14,205 nt of DNA from Fidelibacterota bacterium UBA2125 (GTDB lineage Bacteria > Fidelibacterota > Marinisomatia > Marinisomatales > S15-B10): NCBI GenBank assembly GCA_002329125.1, contig DCXX01000071.1:1-14205 (forward strand), in the 5' to 3' direction. Below are positions 1 through 6,240 of the stretch, in pieces (position 1 is the stretch's first letter; each line of letters starts with the position of its first letter). Made by a program: the position numbers and the translations under genes. The notes beneath the pieces are model-generated. The model did no database searches and was not told where the DNA came from. It was given only the letters and a program-made list of their open reading frames with translations.

Positions 1-300
1 GTCTTCTGGAAAGCCCACGACCCCACCACCCTGAACCGGCAAGGTGGTGACGTAGGGACCCAGTACCGATCAGTTATCTTCACCCATGATGAACAGCAGC
101 GAAAGACCGCCGAAACATCTCTGAAAGCTGCCGGTGAATCAAAACTGTATAAGGATCCTATCGTTACAAAGATTGAGGCACTGGATGTTTTTTACCAAGC
201 GGAGAACTACCATCAGGATTATTACAACAACAACCGCACCGCTTCCTACTGCCAGTACGTCATCGCTCCAAAACTGAAGAAACTGAAACTGGAAAAGTGA
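1..300 (+). CDS. msrA: Peptide-methionine (S)-S-oxide reductase MsrA, C-terminal part (5' end cut by the window edge)
   Basis: The reading frame is open from base 1 and ends with TGA at 298-300, giving 99 residues. It starts inside the MsrA signature FWKAHDPTTLNRQG, followed by DVGTQYRS, then FYQAENYHQDYY and the C-terminal SYCQYVIAPKL block. These are hallmark segments of MsrA, which reduces the S-epimer of methionine sulfoxide in oxidised proteins using thioredoxin. The catalytic GCFWC motif must lie upstream of the window, so catalytic competence cannot be judged. The cysteine in SYCQ is at the place where many MsrA proteins carry a C-terminal cysteine, possibly a resolving or recycling one (inference). 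The stop codon overlaps the GTG start of the next gene by four bases, so the two are probably cotranscribed. Confidence 0.95.
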   Translation, partial: VFWKAHDPTTLNRQGGDVGTQYRSVIFTHDEQQRKTAETSLKAAGESKLYKDPIVTKIEALDVFYQAENYHQDYYNNNRTASYCQYVIAPKLKKLKLEK

Positions 301-659
301 CCTCACCCCGGATCACTTCCCTTAAGTGGGGTTCCGTTAAGGTGGATGGGTTCGGTACTTTCAGGGATGTAAAGCTGTTCCCCGGCGGCGCCAGGGAATG
401 GAACTGGCAAGAAACGGGGACCCGCCACTCACCGGGAATCCAACCCGCCGATGTTCAGGAAATCATTGACGCCGGTGCTCGTACCGTTGTCCTCTCCAGC
501 GGTATGTATAAGCGGCTGAAAACAATGCCTGAGACGGTGGCCAGCCTGAAAAAGGAAAGTATCACCATTCATCAGCTCCAGACGGAAGAGAGTGTTACAA
601 AATACAATAATCTCTGTGAAGAGGAACAGGTAGGCAGCCTTATCCACACCACCTGCTGA
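297..659 (+). CDS. Mth938-like domain protein (DUF498/AAMDC family)
   Basis: The protein has 120 residues and begins at GTG, whose GTGA overlaps the msrA stop; no other start keeps the conserved N-terminus. The family pattern is clear: a WGSVKVDG strand near residue 11, then DVKLFPGGAREWNW and ETGTRHSPGIQPADVQEI (about residues 25-57), VVLSSGM, and a LQTEESVTKYNNL segment near the C-terminus. Mth938-like proteins are small single-domain folds found in bacteria, archaea and mitochondria (relatives of AAMDC and NDUFAF3). Their biochemical role in bacteria is not established, so I do not assign one. The msrA overlap suggests translational coupling. The gene ends four bases before the stop of the opposing TonB receptor gene, with no terminator visible between them. 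Confidence 0.9.
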   Translation: MTSPRITSLKWGSVKVDGFGTFRDVKLFPGGAREWNWQETGTRHSPGIQPADVQEIIDAGARTVVLSSGMYKRLKTMPETVASLKKESITIHQLQTEESVTKYNNLCEEEQVGSLIHTTC

Positions 660-663
660 CGCC

Positions 664-3030
664 TCAGAAGTTGAATTCTATCGTCAATCCAAAGTGGCGC
701 GGGTCGCCCCAGCTGACGTATAGCTTATCCTCATAGTCCGGCGGCTCCAACCCAAAGTAGAAACCGCGGACGGCGTACCGCTCGTCTAAGATATTCCGCC
801 CCCACATTTTCACGGACCACGGCCCCCGGCGGTACCCCACATGAGCGTTCACCAGCTGGTAAGCGCTGGAGAGCTGGTTGTGGCTGTCAGAATAGTAGAA
901 CTCATCCTTCCCGATAATTTCCAGGTGTGTAAATAGCCCGAACGGCCGGCCGGTATCGAACGCCAGGCTGTATGAATACCCTGGTGCATGGGCAGCCCCG
1001 CGGCCACCCAAAGTGATGTCTCCTCCCGATTCTTCAAAGGTGAACGAGTCAATGTACGTGGAGAGTAGTCCCAGCGAAGCTGACAGGGAATATCTGTCCC
1101 CCAGCTGAAATTTTCCGTCCAGTTCACTCCCCAGAAGGGCCCCCGTGGTGGCGTTGGCCGTGTAGAAGAAAAAACTGTTGGGGTCCCCCTCTTTTTGCTG
1201 GCTGGAGATGGAAACCTGCTGGTCTGTACGCCTGGCAGCGAAAAGGACGGAGCTGAAAGTGAATTGCTCTCCTGCCAGCCGGTAACCCACTTCGGCGTTC
1301 AGAATATACTCCGGATCATACAGCCTATTGGACTCGGCAAGATACGGGTGCTGGTTTACACCGCCGGTCTTGTATCCCCGGGCCACCGCCCCGAAAACAG
1401 TTGCGTTGGGATTCAGCTTATAATGAACCGACCCTTTCCCACCTACCAGAGTGTGGTCTGTATTGTAATTCACCGGGTCCAGAGTAACGAACTGGCCCCT
1501 GATATCGTACCCCGCCGCAGTGCCGTCGTAACGGATTGCATTGGTCTCCACCCGGATATTTCCCTTCACCATCATTCGGTCTCCCACGGGTAGTTGAAGC
1601 TGGCCGTATCCGGCGGTTACAGAAAAATCGTAATCGCTTGTCATCTCAGTGGCATCACCCCCGTAAAGGTACCCAGTGGCATCGTCCTTCTCATTCATCG
1701 CTTTGCCATAAACACCGGCCACCCACCCACCTGAGGCGACACGGAACTCCTGGGTCACCGTTGCCCGGTGCCGATCGTTACTATCGAAAAACTTGTACTG
1801 CCATCCCTCTCGAAAGGCGTTAAAATCGTAGGGATCAGCCGCCCAGAATTCATCGTTCCCCCAATCGCCGTCGTAGCTGTGGGTCAGGTCCGTCTCCGAG
1901 TAGGCCGTTATGGAGGTTAGGGTGATCCGCTCAGTCAGCAACATCTTGGCACGAAGGGAAGCAGCGTCCGTACTCTGGCTGTCCTCACCCTTGTCATCAG
2001 AATAGGTGTTCATCAGTATGTTGTTGTCCGGTGCCCAGGCGTCGTATCCGTTGTCCAGGATTGTCCTGAAAAAGGTCCCCAGAAAATACAGCCGGGGTGA
2101 TGGTGCAAACCTCAGTTTCGCCCGCATTATTCTTTCATCTCGTTCATTGGTGGTAAATGAGCTCCTGGCAATATTTTCCCTGAATCCGTTCCCGTACCCG
2201 GAATGGTAGGAGAGCCGGTATGCCAGGTTTTTTCCCAGGGGTCCCCCCACTGCGGCTCCCCGTCGGTTGATCTCGTGTATACCTAAGCCCGATCGGGCCG
2301 TCACCGTAAACTCGTTTCCCGGGTCCGCCGACCTGAGGGCGATTAACCCCGCCAGGGCGTTGGGGCCGAAAACGGCAGACTGAGGTCCCCGGTACACTTC
2401 CACCTGATCCAGATCGTAGGCCAGAGCTGCCATTCCCAGGCCGCTCAAGTCCACGTCATCCATAACAAAGCCCACGGAAAAGTTGGGCGGTCCTTCACCG
2501 GCGTAGTGGCTCCGCTCACCTATCCCCCGGATCTGGAAATAGCGGGGACGAGACGTGCCGCCGGCATAATGAACGTTGGGGATCGATTCCACCATCCCCT
2601 GCAGATGGTTCTCATCCAGTCTCACCAGTTGGGCCCGTCCCACAACGGCCACGCTGGACGTCACACTCTGAAGCAACTCTTCCGTCAGTCCGGCGGTTAC
2701 CACCACCTCCTCTCCCCGAAGTACTTCAGGCATGAGCCGAGCGATTATGGGCTCCCCTACCGCGGAAACGGTGATGGGAGTAAAGCCTATGTGGGATATT
2801 TCCACTACCGAACCTGGCGCTAGTAATAGGGAAAACTGACCCCGGGCGTCAGTCACCGTGCCGGTCCCCACTGCCACCACGTTGGCCCCAGGGAGCGGTT
2901 CGCCGGTGACACCATTAAGCACAATTCCATTGACGTTTATGTCAGGCACCTGCGCAGCTAGAGCAAGCGGAATAACCGCAAAAAAGAAAACCCTCAGTGA
3001 TCGGAGGGTAAATAGGATTGAGTTTCTCAT
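664..3030 (-). CDS. TonB-dependent outer-membrane receptor, TPP-riboswitch controlled; probable thiamin(-precursor) uptake
   Basis: The protein has 788 residues. A signal peptide covers about residues 1-26 and ends near LALAAQ. A carboxypeptidase-regulatory-like beta domain follows at about 34-100 (GEPLPGANV, then TDARGQFSL), then EEVVVTA as a possible TonB-box region. The plug is at about 105-240 with the typical VYRGPQSAVFGPNALAG at 212-228. The rest is beta-barrel, ending in an aromatic residue (GLTIEFNF), as expected for an outer-membrane protein. The fold is certain. The substrate is inferred only from the TPP riboswitch immediately upstream; TPP-controlled TonB receptors are known as predicted thiamin receptors (Omr1-type) in comparative genomics. 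No inner-membrane thiamin transporter or salvage kinase follows: the gene is monocistronic and converges on the Mth938-domain gene. ATG at 3030 is preceded by GGGAG four bases upstream, which belongs to the aptamer. Confidence 0.93.
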   Translation of the reverse strand: MRNSILFTLRSLRVFFFAVIPLALAAQVPDINVNGIVLNGVTGEPLPGANVVAVGTGTVTDARGQFSLLLAPGSVVEISHIGFTPITVSAVGEPIIARLMPEVLRGEEVVVTAGLTEELLQSVTSSVAVVGRAQLVRLDENHLQGMVESIPNVHYAGGTSRPRYFQIRGIGERSHYAGEGPPNFSVGFVMDDVDLSGLGMAALAYDLDQVEVYRGPQSAVFGPNALAGLIALRSADPGNEFTVTARSGLGIHEINRRGAAVGGPLGKNLAYRLSYHSGYGNGFRENIARSSFTTNERDERIMRAKLRFAPSPRLYFLGTFFRTILDNGYDAWAPDNNILMNTYSDDKGEDSQSTDAASLRAKMLLTERITLTSITAYSETDLTHSYDGDWGNDEFWAADPYDFNAFREGWQYKFFDSNDRHRATVTQEFRVASGGWVAGVYGKAMNEKDDATGYLYGGDATEMTSDYDFSVTAGYGQLQLPVGDRMMVKGNIRVETNAIRYDGTAAGYDIRGQFVTLDPVNYNTDHTLVGGKGSVHYKLNPNATVFGAVARGYKTGGVNQHPYLAESNRLYDPEYILNAEVGYRLAGEQFTFSSVLFAARRTDQQVSISSQQKEGDPNSFFFYTANATTGALLGSELDGKFQLGDRYSLSASLGLLSTYIDSFTFEESGGDITLGGRGAAHAPGYSYSLAFDTGRPFGLFTHLEIIGKDEFYYSDSHNQLSSAYQLVNAHVGYRRGPWSVKMWGRNILDERYAVRGFYFGLEPPDYEDKLYVSWGDPRHFGLTIEFNF

Positions 3031-3125
3031 TTTTCTCCCTTCGCTGGTATTACCCAGATCAGGTTCAAAGGGTTTTTCTCAGCCTTCACCAGATCTCATC
3101 TGGGAGAAAGCACCCCTTGTTACAA
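3031..3125 (-). promoter_or_regulatory. TPP riboswitch (THI-box) directly in front of the TonB receptor
   Basis: Read on the minus strand, the conserved blocks occur in the correct order: GGGGTGC (3116-3110), a P3 stem with CCAGAT/ATCTGG, GGCTGAGA (around 3083-3077), ACCCTTTGAACCTGATCTGG, a P5 hairpin CTGG-gtaata-CCAG (3057-3044), and AGCGAAGGGA at the 3' end. P2 forms between AAGGGGT and ACCCTT. The aptamer ends only about three bases before ATG, so there is no room for a separate terminator. The receptor's GGGAG Shine-Dalgarno (3039-3035) is part of the aptamer's 3' strand. This points to an OFF switch at the level of translation when TPP binds (inference from layout). No other gene is placed to be controlled by it. 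Confidence 0.95.
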
Positions 3126-3217
3126 TGAGAAATTACACCCGGCGGCCAGTCTTATTCAAGAGTTCCCCTACTCCTTGCAAAGGTCACCTTTCTCTCTCTA
3201 CCTTTTACGGCAATTCC

Positions 3218-3223
3218 AAGGAG
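3218..3223 (+). promoter_or_regulatory. Shine-Dalgarno site that fixes the OPT transporter start
   Basis: AAGGAG lies eight bases before ATG at 3232. An upstream in-frame ATG at 3175 has no such site and would add 19 residues that do not belong to the family's N-terminus, so 3232 is chosen. Confidence 0.85.
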
Positions 3224-3231
3224 CATATAAT

Positions 3232-5103
3232 ATGACCAACGGAGAAAATTCTTTGCCGGAAATTACATTCAAAGCCATCGTTTTGGGTGTTTTGCTATCT
3301 GCTGTCCTGGCAGGCGCCAATGCTTACCTCGGTCTCTTCGCCGGTATGACTGTCTCTGCCTCCATTCCTGCCGCCGTTATTTCCATGGGGGTACTCCGCT
3401 TTTTCAAAAATTCGAACATTATGGAGAATAACATAGTCCAGACAGCCGCCTCAGCCGGCGAATCGCTGGCTGCGGGCGTTATATTTACCATTCCCGCCCT
3501 TGTCCTCATGGGCTACTGGACCGAATTTGACTATGTGGAAGTGGCCAAGATTTCAGCCATCGGTGGGCTCATTGGCGTTCTCTTTACTGTCCCCCTCCGC
3601 CGAGCACTCATTGTCCAGGCGAAACTCCTTTATCCCGAAGGGATTGCAACGGCGGAAGTGCTGAAAGCGGGTGACGAAGCTAAGTCCGCCGCCACGACCC
3701 AATCGACGGCGGGCATTATGACTATCGGTATCTCTGCCGTTGTGGGCGGAGCTATGAAAATTTGTCAGCAGGGATTCTCCATGTGGCACGCAGCTGTTGA
3801 AGGTGCCCGCACCATGGGCGGCGCCATATTCGGCATCGGTACGGACCTCTCCCCGGCTCTGGTCTCTGTGGGATATATTGTCGGTAGAAACATCTCTATT
3901 CTTGTTTTTGGCGGCGGACTCATCTCCTGGGCTTTCGCTATTCCCATCTATTCTGCCGTTTACGGTTTTGAAGGCGACCCCATGGAAGCCGCCTGGAATA
4001 TTTGGAACACCCGGATCCGATACCTTGGAGTAGGCGCCATGGTAGTGGGTGGTATCTGGTCCCTCGTTAAACTGATGAAGCCGCTAGTGGAAGGGATCAA
4101 GGCGAGCCTGGATGCGCTGAAAGAAGCTAAGTCCGGCGCTGTTGTGGACAGGAAAGAGCATGATCTCCCCATCAACTATGTGCTCATATTGCTGGTAGCT
4201 ATGCTTCTGCCTGTCTTTCTCCTCTACTACGACGTGTTGGAATCTGCAGGTGTAGCGGCGGTACTGTCCCTGGTGATGATGGTGTTCGGCTTTCTTTTTT
4301 CCGCCGTGGCCAGTTACATGGCCGGTGTGGTGGGATCATCCAACAACCCCGTCTCCGGCGTTACTATCGCCACCATCCTTTTTACGTCGCTATTACTGTT
4401 AGGCCTTCTGGGAACAGGCTCACCCGCCGGTGCTGCAGGGGCCATCCTCGTCGGTGCTGTTGTCTGTTGCGCGGCAGCCATCGGTGGTGATAATATGCAG
4501 GATCTGAAAACAGGCTACATCGTCGGCGCCACCCCGTGGAAACAGCAGGTGATGCAGGTGGTGGGCGTTCTCTCCGGAGCTGTGGTTCTGGGCCTCGTTT
4601 TGGATATTCTCCATACAGCTTATGTTATCGGTTCTCCCACCCTCTCCGCCCCTCAGGCCACGCTCATGAAATCTGTGGCCGACGGCGTTTTTACCGGAAA
4701 TTTGCCGTGGAATATGGTTCTGTTCGGCGCAATCATCGGGGTTGTTCTTATTGCTATCGATGTTCGCCAGGAAAAGAGAGGCTCCGATTTCCGGATCCCC
4801 GTACTGGCGGTGGCCGTCGGTATCTACCTTCCCATTGAACTGACCGTACCCATCTTTATCGGCGGTATGGTGGCCCACCTTACCAAACAGGCCGGGGCTG
4901 ACGAATCCATGGAAAAGAGAGGCCTCCTTATGGCGTCTGGCCTTATCACTGGCGAAGCGCTCATGGGCATCATGGTGGCCGTCCCAATTTTCGTTACAGC
5001 GCAAAAGGACTGGTGGCCCACCGTAGGCGGTTTCTCCTGGCTGGGACCGGTCCTTTTTGTCGGTGTTATCGCCTGGCTCTACCGCTCAGTACTGAAAAGA
5101 TAG
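3232..5103 (+). CDS. OPT-family transporter (oligopeptide transporter superfamily)
   Basis: The protein has 623 residues from the SD-supported ATG and is almost wholly hydrophobic, with about 14-16 membrane segments, normal for prokaryotic OPT proteins. Family motifs are visible: NAYLGLFAGMTVSASIPAAV near residues 30-48, NNIVQTAASAGESLAAG at about 67-82, LLYPEGIATAEVLKAG at about 132-147, NPVSGVTIATIL near 370, and GGDNMQDLKTGYIVGATP near 418. Family members import small peptides or metal chelates by proton coupling. Bacterial members of this kind are poorly characterised, so the substrate is not assigned. It sits in the inner membrane. The gene is divergent from the riboswitch-controlled receptor and is followed with no gap by adenosine deaminase, indicating one transcript. 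A short cytosolic loop rich in Lys/Glu lies near residues 285-310. Confidence 0.92.
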   Translation: MTNGENSLPEITFKAIVLGVLLSAVLAGANAYLGLFAGMTVSASIPAAVISMGVLRFFKNSNIMENNIVQTAASAGESLAAGVIFTIPALVLMGYWTEFDYVEVAKISAIGGLIGVLFTVPLRRALIVQAKLLYPEGIATAEVLKAGDEAKSAATTQSTAGIMTIGISAVVGGAMKICQQGFSMWHAAVEGARTMGGAIFGIGTDLSPALVSVGYIVGRNISILVFGGGLISWAFAIPIYSAVYGFEGDPMEAAWNIWNTRIRYLGVGAMVVGGIWSLVKLMKPLVEGIKASLDALKEAKSGAVVDRKEHDLPINYVLILLVAMLLPVFLLYYDVLESAGVAAVLSLVMMVFGFLFSAVASYMAGVVGSSNNPVSGVTIATILFTSLLLLGLLGTGSPAGAAGAILVGAVVCCAAAIGGDNMQDLKTGYIVGATPWKQQVMQVVGVLSGAVVLGLVLDILHTAYVIGSPTLSAPQATLMKSVADGVFTGNLPWNMVLFGAIIGVVLIAIDVRQEKRGSDFRIPVLAVAVGIYLPIELTVPIFIGGMVAHLTKQAGADESMEKRGLLMASGLITGEALMGIMVAVPIFVTAQKDWWPTVGGFSWLGPVLFVGVIAWLYRSVLKR

Positions 5104-6168
5104 ATGAAAATATCGCGGGATCTTCTTCATGAGCTGCCCAAGGTGGAACTCCATTGCCACCTGGATGGCTGTCTGCGAATACCCACCATCATCGATTTGG
5201 CTCAGCGGGATAAGATAAAGCTCCCCTATACAAATGAAGATCAGCTAAAAAATATCCTCTCCGCTGGGAAAAAGCGCGGTACGTTGGAAGATTATATAAA
5301 GCGTTTCGACATCACTCTCAGCGTTATGCAGACGCCGGAAAGCCTCACCCGCACCGCTTATGAACTTGCGGAAGACGCTGCTTCAGAGAATGTCCGCTAC
5401 ATTGAGATCCGTTACTCCCCCATTCTCCACACTCAGAAAGGGCTTACACCTACCGAGTCTGTGGAGGCGGTCAAGAAGGGGCTGAAAAAAGCGGAGAAAG
5501 ATTTCAACATTCGGTGCGGCATTATCGTTTGTGGGATCCGGAGCATCAAACCGGAGGCATCATTGCAGCTGGCGGACTTGACATTGAAGTACAAGAATAA
5601 GGGGGTGGTCGGTTTTGACCTGGCCGGCGTTGAAGAAAACTTCCCCGCCAAAGACCATCGGGAAGCGTTCTACATGATCCTGAACCACAACATTAACGCC
5701 ACCATCCACGCTGGTGAAGCGTTCGGTCCTGAATCAATCCACCAGGCAATCCACTACTGCGGCGCTCACCGCATCGGTCACGGGACAAGACTGAAAGAAG
5801 ACAAAGAGCTGATGCAGTATGTGAATGACCATCGTATCACCCTGGAGGTGTGCATCCTCAGCAACTATCATACAAAAAGTGTCCGGAGCCTGAAGCACCA
5901 CCCCGTCCGATACTACTACGACCAGGGGATCCGCATCACCCTCAACACCGACAACAGGCTTATCTCAAACACCACCATGACAGACGAGTTCATGCTGGCT
6001 CATAACCTGTTCGGTTTTAACCTGTACGATTTTCGTGAAGTGACCATCACAGCCATAAAGAGCGCTTTTATGCACTATAAGGAGCGGAAGAATATGATCC
6101 GGTCCATTGCTGATGAACTGGAGGGAAACTTTGGTCTCATGCCCGAGTATATAGAGCACTCGTCATAG
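5104..6168 (+). CDS. add: Adenosine deaminase (metal-dependent amidohydrolase)
   Basis: The protein has 354 residues. It deaminates adenosine or deoxyadenosine to inosine or deoxyinosine in purine salvage, in the cytosol. Expected zinc and catalytic residues are present: H17 and H19 in LHCHLDG, H202 and E205 in HAGE, H226 in RIGHG, and D283 in LNTDN. The NTDN form, instead of the NTDD of animal enzymes, is usual in many bacterial homologues. Length and motif spacing fit the ADA family; adenine deaminase or a 6-aminodeoxyfutalosine deaminase, which share this fold, cannot be fully excluded. The ATG follows the transporter's TAG directly (TAGATG) and lacks a strong SD, so translation is probably coupled to the OPT gene. 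It converges on the PorZ-like gene about 70 bases further on. Confidence 0.88.
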   Translation: MKISRDLLHELPKVELHCHLDGCLRIPTIIDLAQRDKIKLPYTNEDQLKNILSAGKKRGTLEDYIKRFDITLSVMQTPESLTRTAYELAEDAASENVRYIEIRYSPILHTQKGLTPTESVEAVKKGLKKAEKDFNIRCGIIVCGIRSIKPEASLQLADLTLKYKNKGVVGFDLAGVEENFPAKDHREAFYMILNHNINATIHAGEAFGPESIHQAIHYCGAHRIGHGTRLKEDKELMQYVNDHRITLEVCILSNYHTKSVRSLKHHPVRYYYDQGIRITLNTDNRLISNTTMTDEFMLAHNLFGFNLYDFREVTITAIKSAFMHYKERKNMIRSIADELEGNFGLMPEYIEHSS

Positions 6169-6240
6169 AAGGGACTTAACATCACAAATAAGGCGATGCC
6201 TAAAAGCTTTAAGCCGGTCTCTCTTTTTACCTCTCTCCTT

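Noticed and set aside
1195..1823. Plus-strand open frames inside the TonB receptor gene
   Set aside because: Products lack signal peptides, domains or ribosome sites and overlap a certain coding sequence on the other strand.
3132..3159. Promoter TTGAAT-16-TGTAAT on the minus strand for the TonB receptor
   Set aside because: The -35 is only a four of six match and the spacer is short. It also would start transcription at the edge of the riboswitch. It is recorded as a caveat but not listed as a feature.
4420..5004. Long open frame (194 codons) on the minus strand
   Set aside because: It lies antisense to the well-supported OPT transporter, has His/Gly/Asp-rich low-complexity composition and no family features; a shadow of the real gene.
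6169..6240. Bidirectional terminator between adenosine deaminase and the PorZ-like gene
   Set aside because: Only tiny stems (AGGC-gat-GCCT and the AAAGCTTT palindrome) precede a pyrimidine-rich run; too weak to call.
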